From: Kitasatospora sp. MBT63
Lineage (GTDB): Bacteria > Actinomycetota > Actinomycetes > Streptomycetales > Streptomycetaceae
Assembly: GCF_000710465.2 (NCBI RefSeq)
Contig: NZ_JAIZ01000806.1
Span: 8,606-69,088, forward strand
Length of the DNA: 60,483 nucleotides
Reading direction: 5' to 3'
Every line of letters begins with the position of its first letter. Position 1 is the first letter of the stretch. The position numbers and the translations under genes are program-made. The notes beneath the pieces are model-generated. The model was not told the DNA's origin and ran no database searches. It saw only the letters and a list, made by a program, of their open reading frames with translations. Positions 1 to 8,343 of the stretch are shown here, piece after piece.

Positions 1-14
1 CCCGGACGGCCGCT

Positions 15-560
15 TTGCGGCCGTCGCCGCAGGCGTCCCGGAGCGGCCGCCCCTACCGTCGGTGGATGGGCCTAGCTGCGCTGAACCGGGTGCCTGCGGT
101 CGTCGTGGCCACCGCTGTCGCCGCCGTTCCCGTGCTTGCCGGTGTTCCCCTGCCGGCGGCCGCTACCCCGCAGGCCGTGGCCGCGGCCGCGAAGCCGGCC
201 TCGACCGCCGTCCGCACCGCCGCCGCTTCCGTACGGGCCGTCGGCGCCGTACGGTCCGTCCCCGTCGTACGGGCCGGTGGCACCGTGCGGGCCGTGCGGC
301 GCACCCCCGACGAGGTCTGGGACCGGATCGCCGAGTGCGAGAGCGACGGCGACTGGCAGGCCGACACCGGCAACGGCTACTACGGCGGCCTGCAGATCTG
401 GCCGCCGACCTGGCGCGAGGCCGACGGCCTGCGCTTCGCGGCCCGCCCCGACCTGGCCACCCGCCGCGAACAGATCACCGTCGGCGAGGAGATCCTGCGG
501 CAGCAGGGCTGGGAGGCCTGGCCCGGCTGCGCCGCGGACCTCGGGCTGCTGCCGGACTGA
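15..560 (+). CDS. Rpf-like transglycosylase-domain secreted protein (N-terminus uncertain)
   Basis: Probably a secreted peptidoglycan-cleaving protein of the resuscitation-promoting-factor type. The C-terminal 80 residues contain the recognisable fold start (VWDRIAECESDGDWQADTGN, then YYGGLQIWPPTW) with the conserved catalytic Glu in the AECES segment and the closing WEAWPGCA. The first part is an Ala/Val-rich hydrophobic stretch after several Arg residues, as in a signal peptide, followed by a low-complexity Ala/Val linker. The listed start is a TTG; an ATG at 66 is an alternative. The frame is open to the window edge, so the true start may lie outside. No LysM or LPXTG segment is visible. 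The domain is clear; the exact start is not. Confidence 0.8.
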   Translation: MRPSPQASRSGRPYRRWMGLAALNRVPAVVVATAVAAVPVLAGVPLPAAATPQAVAAAAKPASTAVRTAAASVRAVGAVRSVPVVRAGGTVRAVRRTPDEVWDRIAECESDGDWQADTGNGYYGGLQIWPPTWREADGLRFAARPDLATRREQITVGEEILRQQGWEAWPGCAADLGLLPD

Positions 561-661
561 GCGCCCTGGAGCCCAGCCCACGTGCCCCGCCCTCGAGCCC
601 TGCCCTCGAGCCCTGCCCGGGAGACCAGTTCGGGTCCCGCCGGCGGTGCGAGGATGGGGGC

Positions 662-1378
662 GTGCCAGGCGAACTGTTCCCCCGCGAACGCTCCGACCCG
701 GCCCCCGGGGCCGTCCTGCTGCCCGACTGGCTCACCTTCGCCGAGCAGCGCGAGCTGGTCGCGGCCTGCCGCGAGTGGGCGCGCCCGCCGGCCGGCCTGC
801 GGACGGTACGCCTCCCGACCGGCGGCGAGATGTCCGTCCGTACGGTCTGCCTGGGCTGGCACTGGTACCCGTACGGCTACGCCCGCACCGTGGTGGACGG
901 CGACGGCTCACCGGTGAAGCCCTTCCCGCCGCTGCTCGGCACCCTCGCCCTTCGCGCGGTCGCCGACGCGTACGGCCCGGGCGCCGGCGCCCACGCCCTG
1001 GACCACGAGGCCGCCGGCCCGGTGGCAGCGCGGCCGGAGATCGCCGGGGCAGCCGGGTACGCGCCGGACGTCGCGCTGGTCAACCACTACGCCGAGGGCG
1101 CGCGGATGGGCCTGCACCGCGACCGCGAGGAGCGCGTCGACGCCCCGGTCGTCTCGCTGTCGCTCGGCGACAGCTGCCTGTTCCGGCTCGGCAACACCGA
1201 GACCCGGACCCGTCCCTGGACCGATCTGGAGCTGCGCAGCGGCGACCTGTTGGTCTTCGGCGGCCCGTCCCGGTTCGCGTACCACGGTGTGGTCCGTACC
1301 CTCCCCGGCACCGCGGATCCGGAGCTGGGGCTGAGCGGCCGGCTGAACATCACCGTCCGGCAGTCCGGGCTGAGCTGA
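662..1378 (+). CDS. AlkB-like 2-oxoglutarate/Fe(II) dioxygenase
   Basis: Member of the AlkB family, Fe(II)/2-oxoglutarate enzymes that remove alkyl groups from nucleic acids by oxidation. The 238-residue protein shows the HxD iron ligands in MGLHRDREE, the distal His in FAYHGVVR and the 2-oxoglutarate-binding Arg in GRLNITVR, in the usual order and spacing. The PDVALVNHY segment before HxD is typical of AlkB. I chose GTG at 662 because the reading upstream of it is the shadow of the preceding gene and because the family N-terminus (VLLPDWL) begins soon after. Substrate (DNA, RNA or other) cannot be told from sequence. It stands alone, about 100 bp after the Rpf-like gene. Confidence 0.88.
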   Translation: MPGELFPRERSDPAPGAVLLPDWLTFAEQRELVAACREWARPPAGLRTVRLPTGGEMSVRTVCLGWHWYPYGYARTVVDGDGSPVKPFPPLLGTLALRAVADAYGPGAGAHALDHEAAGPVAARPEIAGAAGYAPDVALVNHYAEGARMGLHRDREERVDAPVVSLSLGDSCLFRLGNTETRTRPWTDLELRSGDLLVFGGPSRFAYHGVVRTLPGTADPELGLSGRLNITVRQSGLS

Positions 1379-1597
1379 TCCCGGAGCCCCGCAGCTGCCG
1401 CTGCCCGCGCTGCCGCCGCCTTGGGCTTGCCGCTGCCCGGGCTGCTCCGCCCGGGCCCCGGCGGCCGCTCACCCGGACGGCGGGAATTCCCCGGCGGCGC
1501 GCAGACTTCTGGGTAGACGAAGGCGGCGGGACCGGGTGGAGCGTGCCATCCGGGGCCGGCCGCGGGCCGGGAACCCCGGCCCGGAGAGGGAGAAATC

Positions 1598-2461
1598 ATG
1601 GGAACGCCCGTCGACCAGCTCGTCGATCTGCTGGACCTGGAGCAGATCGAGCTCAACATCTTCCGGGGCCGCAGCCCCGAGGAGGCCCTGCAGCGGACGT
1701 TCGGCGGCCAGGTGGCCGGCCAGGCGCTGGTGGCCGCGGGGCGCACGGTCGAGGACGGGCGACCCGTTCACTCGCTGCACGCCTACTTCCTGCGCCCCGG
1801 CGTGCCGGGGGTGCCGATCGTCTACCAGGTCGACCGGATCCGGGACGGCCGTTCCTTCACCACCCGCCGGGTCCTCGGCATCCAGCAGGGCCGCTCGATC
1901 TTCGCTCTCACCGCCGACTTCCACCTACCCGAGCAGGGCGGCATCGAGCACCAGGACGCCATGCCCGACGTGCCCGCGCCCGAGGACCTGCCGAGCGCGC
2001 TGGACGAGGTCGGCTCCAAGCTCGGCGAGCTGCCGCCGTTCATCAGCCGCCGCCAGCCCTTCGACATCCGGTACGTCGACCGGCTGAGATGGACCAAGGA
2101 GGAGCTGGTCGGCGTCCAGCCGCGCAGTGGTGTCTGGCTGCGCACCAACGGAGCGCTGCCCGACGACCCGCTGATCCACGTCTGCGCGCTCACCTACGCC
2201 AGCGACATGACGCTGCTCGACGCGGTCCGCGCGCCCGTCGAGCCGCTGTGGGGCCAGCGGAACTTCGACATGGCCTCGCTCGACCACGCGATGTGGTTCC
2301 ACCGCCCGTTCCGGGCCGACGACTGGCTGCTGTACCAGCAGGAGTCGCCGATCGCGCACGGCGCCCGTGGCCTGGCCCGCGGGGAGATCTACGACCGCAG
2401 CGGGCAGCTGGTGGTCTCCGTCATGCAGGAAGGGCTGTTCCGGCCGCTCGCCGGCCGCTGA
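1598..2461 (+). CDS. tesB: Acyl-CoA thioesterase II
   Basis: Hydrolyses acyl-CoA to free fatty acid and CoA. The 287-residue protein has the two tandem hot-dog halves of the TesB family. The N-terminal half contains FRGRSPEEALQRTFGGQVAGQAL and the C-terminal half HAMWFHRPFRADDWLLYQQE, with the conserved Asp-Trp and downstream Gln of the active site, and ends with a Gly-rich ARGEIYDRSGQLVVSVMQEG. A clear GAGAGGGAGAA ribosome site precedes ATG 1598. Length and motif order match the family. The 219 bp before it show no other gene. Chain-length preference cannot be read. Confidence 0.92.
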   Translation: MGTPVDQLVDLLDLEQIELNIFRGRSPEEALQRTFGGQVAGQALVAAGRTVEDGRPVHSLHAYFLRPGVPGVPIVYQVDRIRDGRSFTTRRVLGIQQGRSIFALTADFHLPEQGGIEHQDAMPDVPAPEDLPSALDEVGSKLGELPPFISRRQPFDIRYVDRLRWTKEELVGVQPRSGVWLRTNGALPDDPLIHVCALTYASDMTLLDAVRAPVEPLWGQRNFDMASLDHAMWFHRPFRADDWLLYQQESPIAHGARGLARGEIYDRSGQLVVSVMQEGLFRPLAGR

Positions 2462-2562
2462 GCCAAGGCCCCCGGGGTCAGGGCCGGCGCCGGAGAGGTA
2501 CAGACCGAGCACCCGCGCAATCCGTCCAACCGATCGAGCCACAGCTGGGAGGGGATGGTCCG

Positions 2563-3351
2563 ATGACCGCCGCCGAGGACTGGAAGCACTGGACCGAGGC
2601 CCGTACGGCCGCCGCCGGCGCACCGCACGGGCCGCTCGCGCTGACCGGGACGCACTGGCTCGAGCCCGAACCGGCCGCGATCCCCGGGCTGCCGGGCCGC
2701 TGGTGGGCCGCCGACGGAGCGGTCAAGGTGAGCCTCGCCGCCGCCGACGGCATCCGGCCGGAGGGCGCCGCCGAGGACGGGCCGGCCCTCGACGGCGAGG
2801 TCACGCTGCTCCCGGACACCGATCCCGGGTCCCAGCCGCTGACCTACGGCGACATCCGGCTCGTCCCGATCGAGCGGGAGGGCGAGCTGGCGCTGCGGGT
2901 GTTCGACCCCGCCTCCCCGGCCCGCGCGGCGTTCGCCGGGATCACCGTGTACCCGTACGCGCCGGAGTGGGCGGTGCAGGCGGTCTTCACTCCGTTCGAG
3001 GACCAGCAGGCGGTGGTGGTCCCCAACGCGGACGGCCGGGAGCGCCCGCTGGACGTGGCCGGCCGGATCGCGTTCCGCCTGGCGGGGGAGGACCACACCC
3101 TCACGGTCAGCCGCTCCGGCGACCGGCTGTCCGGGGTGATCGCCGACGGCACCAGCGGCCGGGAGACCTACCGCTTCCGCTTCATCACCCTCCCGGCCCC
3201 GGATGCCGACGGCCGCACGGTGCTCGACCTGAACCACGCTTATCTGCCGCCGTGCGCCTTTGCCGACCACTTCGTCTGCCCCTTCCCGCCGCCGGGGAAC
3301 CGGCTGACGGTCGCGGTGGAGGCCGGGGAGAAGCAGGTGCTCTCGAAGTGA
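2563..3351 (+). CDS. DUF1684 family protein
   Basis: A 262-residue protein of the DUF1684 family, common in actinobacteria and of unknown biochemistry. Visible features are the N-terminal TLxGTHWL-like segment (ALTGTHWLEPE), the central ITVYPYAPEWAV block, and the C-terminal LDLNHAYLPPCAFADHFVCP, which is the family hallmark with two Cys and conserved Asn/His/Tyr. The start ATG 2563 follows a GGGAGGGGAT ribosome site. It lies 101 bp after tesB in the same direction and may be co-transcribed with it. The family is clear; its function is not. Confidence 0.85.
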   Translation: MTAAEDWKHWTEARTAAAGAPHGPLALTGTHWLEPEPAAIPGLPGRWWAADGAVKVSLAAADGIRPEGAAEDGPALDGEVTLLPDTDPGSQPLTYGDIRLVPIEREGELALRVFDPASPARAAFAGITVYPYAPEWAVQAVFTPFEDQQAVVVPNADGRERPLDVAGRIAFRLAGEDHTLTVSRSGDRLSGVIADGTSGRETYRFRFITLPAPDADGRTVLDLNHAYLPPCAFADHFVCPFPPPGNRLTVAVEAGEKQVLSK

Positions 3352-3415
3352 CCGCGGGCGGGGCGGCCGGGGTGTCCGCGACGGTTCCGGTCCGTCCGGG
3401 GTGGCCGAGCGCTGC

Positions 3416-3438
3416 GGGTCGTCGTTCCGGGACGACCC
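3416..3438. terminator. Inverted repeat before the MFS gene, possible terminator or operator
   Basis: Perfect 8-bp inverted repeat (GGGTCGTC / GACGACCC) with a 7-nt loop, 65 bp after the DUF1684 stop and 42 bp before the MFS start. There is no T-tract, so it may be a GC-rich actinobacterial terminator or a regulator site for the transporter gene. Confidence 0.35.
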
Positions 3439-3480
3439 CGGCGTGGGCGCCGATGGGCGGGTGGACGAACATAAGTCTCT

Positions 3481-4908
3481 GTGTCGACAGAGCAACCAAC
3501 CGCCGCTGAGACCCCCGCCGGTTCCCCCGAACCCGCGGCCCCTGCCGGCCCCGGGGAACCAGGGGCCCACCCCGACCTGACAGCCGACCGGCGCCCACGC
3601 ACCGGCCGGCTCTCCGCAGCCGCCCGCGGCGCCCTCGCGGACATCGGCCCGATCCGCGACAACCCCGACTACCGGCGGGTCTGGCTCGGCCAGTCGGTCT
3701 CCGCCATCGGCCAGCAGATGACCGCGGTCGCGGTGGCGGTCCAGGTGTGGGACCTCACCGGGTCCACCTTCGCCACGGGCCTGGTCGGCCTGTTCTCGCT
3801 CGGCCCGCTGGTCGCGTTCGGACTGTACGGCGGCGCCGTCGCCGATCGCGTCGACCGCCGGAAGCTCGGCCTGATCGGCTCGGCCGGCCTGGCCGTGGTC
3901 TCGGCGTTCCTGGCCGCGCAGGCACTGCTCGGACTGGGCGTGGTCGCGCTGCTGTACGCGGCCGTGGCGGTGCAGGCGGCCTTCTTCGCGCTCAGCTCCC
4001 CGGCCCGGTCGTCGATGATCCCGCGCCTGGTCCCCCGTCACCAACTGCCGGCCGCCAACGCTCTCAACACCATCAGCATGAACCTCGGCATGACCGTCGG
4101 CCCCATGCTCGGCGGCATGCTGATCGGCGCGTACGGCGTCCGCGCGGCCTACCTGGTCGACACGGTCGCGTTCGGCGCGACGCTGTACGCGATGTGGCGG
4201 CTGCCGGCGATGCGACCGCTGGCGGCGGACGGCGGGGCGGCGGACGGTGGGAGGGCCGACGGCGGGGCGGCGGACGCCTCGGGCGGGGAGCGTCGGCGGG
4301 CCTCCGTCCTGGACGGGCTGCGCTTCCTTCGTGACCAGCCCAACCTGCGGACCAGCTTCCTCGCCGACCTCGCCGCCATGATCTTCGGCCTGCCCCGCGC
4401 CCTGTTCCCCGCCATCGCCGTCGGTTTCTACGGCGGCGGCCCGGGGACCGTCGGCCTGCTGGTCGCCGCACCGGCGGTGGGCGCGCTGGCGGGCGCCCTG
4501 TTCTCGGGGTGGATCGGGAAGGTGCACCGGCACGGGCTGGCCGTCCTCGCGGCGGTCTGCGCCTGGGGGCTGTCGATCGCGGCGTTCGGGCTGGTACGCG
4601 AGCTGTGGCTCGGGCTGCTCCTGCTCGCGGCGGCGGGCTGCGCGGACACCGTCAGCATGATCTTCCGCAACACGATGATGCAGGTCGCGGCCCCCGACGA
4701 GATGCGCGGCCGGCTCCAGGGCATCTTCATCGTCGTCGTAGCCGGCGGCCCCCGCCTCGGCGACTTCGAGTCCGGCACCGTCGCCTCCCTCTGGTCACCC
4801 ACCGTCTCCGTCGTCACCGGCGGCCTCGCCTGCGTCGCCGCCGTCCTCCTCCTCGCCGCCCGCCGCCCCGCCTTCCTCCGCTACGACGCCCGCCACCCCA
4901 CCCCCTGA
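3481..4908 (+). CDS. MFS efflux transporter, EntS-like
   Basis: A 475-residue major facilitator superfamily exporter resembling enterobactin-exporter-type permeases. After a Pro/Ala-rich, hydrophilic first 60 residues come NPDYRRVWLGQSVSAIGQQM and about eleven or twelve hydrophobic segments. The A-like motif GGAVADRVDRRKLGL lies between TM2 and TM3 and a central charged loop rich in Asp/Gly/Ala separates the two halves (about residues 245-270). The RNTMMQVAAPDEMRGRLQGI segment in the second half is typical of this subgroup. The start is GTG 3481 with no clear ribosome site. The Ala/Gly/Asp loop is low-complexity and may vary between strains. Substrate unknown. Confidence 0.87.
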   Translation: MSTEQPTAAETPAGSPEPAAPAGPGEPGAHPDLTADRRPRTGRLSAAARGALADIGPIRDNPDYRRVWLGQSVSAIGQQMTAVAVAVQVWDLTGSTFATGLVGLFSLGPLVAFGLYGGAVADRVDRRKLGLIGSAGLAVVSAFLAAQALLGLGVVALLYAAVAVQAAFFALSSPARSSMIPRLVPRHQLPAANALNTISMNLGMTVGPMLGGMLIGAYGVRAAYLVDTVAFGATLYAMWRLPAMRPLAADGGAADGGRADGGAADASGGERRRASVLDGLRFLRDQPNLRTSFLADLAAMIFGLPRALFPAIAVGFYGGGPGTVGLLVAAPAVGALAGALFSGWIGKVHRHGLAVLAAVCAWGLSIAAFGLVRELWLGLLLLAAAGCADTVSMIFRNTMMQVAAPDEMRGRLQGIFIVVVAGGPRLGDFESGTVASLWSPTVSVVTGGLACVAAVLLLAARRPAFLRYDARHPTP

Positions 4909-5088
4909 CCTGCTCCTTCCCCCAGACCCCGGCCCGGGCGACACCCTCACCACGCCGCACCCGGGCCCACGGAAACCTGGCAGCGAGCACCCCTCCACGT
5001 GCTGTATTGTTTTCCACGTCGCCGGGAGACCGGGGACAAGGTCGAGAAGCCAAAGATCACCGCAAGGTGACCGGAGGCGCCAAGACCA

Positions 5089-5162
<74 letters not shown>

Positions 5163-5172
5163 CGTAAGTCGG

Positions 5173-5214
5173 AAAGGCCGTTGGCCGGGTTAACACCCAG
5201 GTCAGCGGCCTTTT
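5173..5214 (+). terminator. Intrinsic terminator of tRNA-Pro
   Basis: Long hairpin ten bases after the tRNA: outer arms AAAGGCCG / CGGCCTTT, middle TTGGCC / GGTCAG with two G-T pairs, inner GGGT / ACCC around TAAC, one bulged A, then TTTT. This is a textbook Rho-independent terminator for the tRNA transcript. Confidence 0.85.
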
Positions 5215-5631
5215 GCATGACGACCCGTCAGGAACCAAGGGAATTGGTTCGCGTACTGTTTGGGACCACTTTGGGACCAGCGGAGCCTGGAGCCCTTCCG
5301 GCGGGTGCGCGTGGGCCCGAAATGCCCGCTTTCCTGGCTACTCTAAGTGACCGTTGTCAAGCCGTAATAGTCGATTTTCGGTCACGTTCTTGGCGGAAAT
5401 CAGGCTTGTGTGGCGAAAGTTGGCCACGCCTGACCGCCCCTCAGGTGGCGTGACCGTGTCTAGCCCGACACAATCCCCCCGGCCCGACTAGCGCGGGCGA
5501 CCCCAACGGCGCGCCATGTGCATGGGCTGGTGGCTCTCTGTGATGATCTCTTCCCCGAACGGGGCAAGGCGCCGAAGGCGGGGTGGCCGTGGAAGTTCTC
5601 GGTAGGCTCGCGGTGGCCTGAGGAGGTGTCA
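5215..5631. other. Non-coding stretch with short repeats after tRNA-Pro
   Basis: I see no convincing gene here. It contains two copies of TTTGGGACCA at 5259-5268 and 5270-5279, in phase at 11 bp. It also has three copies of GTGACCG at 5347-5353 (+), 5379-5385 (-) and 5450-5456 (+). Such clustered repeats beside a tRNA could be integrase arm-type sites left by an integrated element; this is an inference. Confidence 0.45.
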
Positions 5632-6542
5632 GTGCGACGGGTCAGTGAGGTCACGAGGTACCGGTACTGGTCGGAACGGCAGATCCGCGCCCTTGGGCGG
5701 GACAATGGCCTCCGCCTGGAGGCCGCGTGGCAGTTTCCACCGCAAGCACCCCATCCTCCCTATTCGGCATCTCGCTTCCCGCGGTCGGCCTCCAGCACGC
5801 GGAAGGCCGCGAACGGAGTCGGAAGCACGTGGCCGACCGGCTCGTAAGGGCACTGCGAGATCAGATCGCCGTCACCTACGACGAGCCCCAGGTGCTGCTT
5901 GCCAGCGGGCTGGGTAGGGTCGCGTTCTCGGCCTTCACGGACGGACCTGCCCGGGAGAAGGGTGTCGTGCTCCATGCCCGTACCGAGAGCAGCTCTGGCC
6001 GGAGGGTCGACCTGTGCTTGTTCGGCAGCGTGGACAACACAGTCGACTTCCGGGCCGGCGAGGCGGTCGAGGGGAGCTCTTCGTCCGCCTGGTCCGCCGT
6101 CGCCCAACTCCTCGAAAGCCGAGGCACCCGGACCACCTCGCAGTGGGACGAGCCAGGACTCGCCATCGAGGCATTGAAGATCGCACTCGGGGGCAGGGAA
6201 GGGGCCCAGGGCGGCTCGCCGGAAGAACCGTGGACACGCCCGTGGGCCCTCGGTCATGCCACCGACGTCGAATGGCTCGCGGTGATCTACAGCGACGTCA
6301 CGCTCGACCCCGAGCGGTGGGACTTCGACGGCACCAACCTTGAAGGCACCCAGCGGATCATTGTCGGGGCTCCGCTGTGGGTGCGCACGGCCGGCCCTCA
6401 AGCAGTGGTCCGGTATGCCGACCTACGCCAACCGCAGACACCTCGGTTGGCTCGGTGGCGCCGTCCGGGGGTCGTCAGAGCGGGCGATGACCACCTACGC
6501 GCGGGCGCCGTTTCCTGGGCAGGCTCGACCCCTGAGCGGTGA
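5632..6542 (+). pseudogene. Frameshifted hypothetical gene
   Basis: A strong ribosome site AGGAGG at 5621-5626 precedes GTG 5632. From there the reading MRRVSEVTRYRYWSERQIR continues in one frame to about 5730. The plausible continuation (VSTASTPSSLFGISLPAVGL and then about 220 residues, including LHARTESSSGRRVDLCLFGS and WLAVIYSDVTLDPERWDF) lies in another frame, entered near 5727-5740. The simplest reading is a single-nucleotide indel in one gene of about 290 codons. If not broken, the second part alone could start at GTG 5727. The tail after residue about 240 becomes Arg/Ala-rich and may be out of frame again. I recognise no function; it resembles streptomycete hypothetical proteins. Confidence 0.55.
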
Positions 6543-6629
6543 TGATCGCAGGCCAGGTCGCCGTGAAGCACCACACCACCCGCTCCTTCGCCGACTGCGC
6601 GCCGACCTTGGCCGGGCGTTGGCCACGGC

Positions 6630-7838
6630 CTACCAGCTTGCCGCAGGGCCCAGTTGCACGAGCAAACGGTCGATTGGAAACCCTGCCTCTCTGGTGTCGA
6701 GCGCAGTGACTGGCATAGCGATATCGGTGTCAGAGATGAGCCGCTCGGCGATCAGCTGCGGGACGAGCAGGGCCACCGTTCCGTCCGGCCAGTTCGTGGC
6801 CACCTGGTACATGGCGAGAACCCCCGCTTCCCACTGGCTCAGCGGATCCCGGGAGCGGCCGAGGTAGCTGTCGAACGTCGTGGGCGGTACCGACACGGCC
6901 AGTAGCCGCCGGGGCGCCGCCTTGTGCATGTCGACTACGGAGCGGGCTTGCGCGCACCAGGACGCGACCAGCTCGTCGAGCGCAGCGTATGCCTCGTCGC
7001 GGCCCTTGCGGCGTTGGCCGAAGGCGCCGTGCAGGACCAGTGACGCTGAGGATCGGTCGTCCTCGAGCGCCAGCCACGAGCGGGCCGTGTCCGCGGCCCA
7101 ATCGTCCCAGGCCCTCCGCAGTACTGGCGCGGCTTGATCCCCCAAGCCGGTGAAGCCTTCTTTCGACGCGAGGTCGTGAGGTGGCTCAAGTCGGGTGATG
7201 GCTGCGGAATCGAGCAGGGCGTCGGGGCGCAGTAGCGCGGCGAAGGCATGCCGTTCGGATTCGATCACGGCTGCGAGCGCGTCCAGGGTCGGCTTCGCCC
7301 ATGTTGCGAGCCAAGGGTGGGCCGCCACGGCGGAGTTGCTCTCAAGCATGGAGTCGTGGAGGTGGCGCCAGTGTCCGTGGTGACGCTCGCGGATGAAACG
7401 GGCGCGTGCGTACCGGTCCGACTCCGCCTCGTCGTGCTCGTCTCCTCGGGGGTAGTCGCCTTGGGCGAGCACGGCAGCGGCGTCAGCCTCCTTGGAGGGG
7501 TCGAAGTCCACGTCCGGCGAAGGATCCGGGCCGGTATACGACGTCACTCCCAGTACGTCCCGGACCGCGTTAGTAAATGTGACCAGCGGATCACCGAAAG
7601 GCATCGGCCAGAAGCAGGTGCCGCACAACCGCTCCGCCGCCTCGCCCAGTTTCACCGTTACTGCTTCGACGGTCCGGGAGGAACGGAGCGATCCGCAGGT
7701 CTTCTTCCCGTGGAGTTTCCCGTTCCGGGAAGAGGCCGTGAAGCAGCTCAGAGGGATGCCCGCCAAGGGGCCGAGCGGCACGTCGGTGCTGAGGACGCGG
7801 CCGAGGTCCAGGCGGTAGTTGCGTGGGTCGAGGGGCAT
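6630..7838 (-). CDS. Hypothetical protein with Cys/His cluster
   Basis: A 402-residue protein that I do not recognise. The first 100 residues carry SSRNGKLHGKKTCGSLR and, about 25 residues later, RLCGTCFWPMP. The H, C and CxxC residues could together bind zinc. The rest is mostly helical and acidic, with a Trp-rich middle (WDDWAADTARSWLALEDD) and no membrane segment. Its C-terminus lies 87 bp from the end of the frameshifted gene on the other strand. Base composition resembles its neighbours. It could be an accessory gene of the island; no enzymatic motif is visible. Confidence 0.7.
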   Translation of the reverse strand: MPLDPRNYRLDLGRVLSTDVPLGPLAGIPLSCFTASSRNGKLHGKKTCGSLRSSRTVEAVTVKLGEAAERLCGTCFWPMPFGDPLVTFTNAVRDVLGVTSYTGPDPSPDVDFDPSKEADAAAVLAQGDYPRGDEHDEAESDRYARARFIRERHHGHWRHLHDSMLESNSAVAAHPWLATWAKPTLDALAAVIESERHAFAALLRPDALLDSAAITRLEPPHDLASKEGFTGLGDQAAPVLRRAWDDWAADTARSWLALEDDRSSASLVLHGAFGQRRKGRDEAYAALDELVASWCAQARSVVDMHKAAPRRLLAVSVPPTTFDSYLGRSRDPLSQWEAGVLAMYQVATNWPDGTVALLVPQLIAERLISDTDIAMPVTALDTREAGFPIDRLLVQLGPAASW

Positions 7839-8343
7839 GGGTGCAGGCTAGCCAACGGCTCCCACCGAGGAGCGCCAGCTCCGTGGGAAACCAGCTAACT
7901 TCTTCGGGCTGATCGTTCGCTATGTCCGAGCCGCCGTTCGGTGGCGCAGGTATGGCGGCAGGGTGAGCGCCAGCTGCGCGACCTCCGAGGCTGGCAAGGC
8001 GAGGTCGAGCCGAGAAACGTGCGGACGACGCCGACGACGCCGCTCTCGGCATGCCGGTGGGCCGTCGAACCGTTGCACTGTTATGGCGAGCGGCTCTCAG
8101 CTGATGGGCAGTTAGAATCGGCGTGAGTTCTCCCGGTGCGTCCGGTCGTTGCCGTGGAGATCCTCAGCTGATCCGGTGGGTCGGGCTCGCGAGTCGTCAC
8201 GCAGTGGGCGCCGGCTGGGGCTGACCGGCAGCCGCTAATGGGCCGCCGCGCCCAGGCGCAACGCACTACAATCCGTGTCCTGCCAAGAGCCCTAGGCGAC
8301 GGTCGCCCCAATCCATCGGCTGCTCGAACGAAAGTTGCTGGTC
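7839..8343. other. Intergenic region with phyH-like fragment and possible proS promoter
   Basis: No intact gene is visible. Positions 7957-7987 are identical over 31 bp to 54256-54286, inside the PhyH-type dioxygenase gene, and in the same orientation. Read on the minus strand in the same frame they give EVAQLALTLPP. A TACAAT at 8267-8272, 71 bp before the proS start, could be a -10 element, though no good -35 is seen. The divergent genes on either side must start transcription in or near this region. Confidence 0.4.

Noticed and set aside
136..2500. Very long Arg/Pro-rich open frame on the plus strand
   Set aside because: It is the shadow of the Rpf-like, AlkB and TesB genes in high-GC DNA; only its last part (2563-3351) is a real gene.
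2389..4533. Minus-strand open frame of over 700 codons
   Set aside because: It lies opposite DUF1684 and the MFS gene, has Gly/Arg/Asp-rich composition and no domain.
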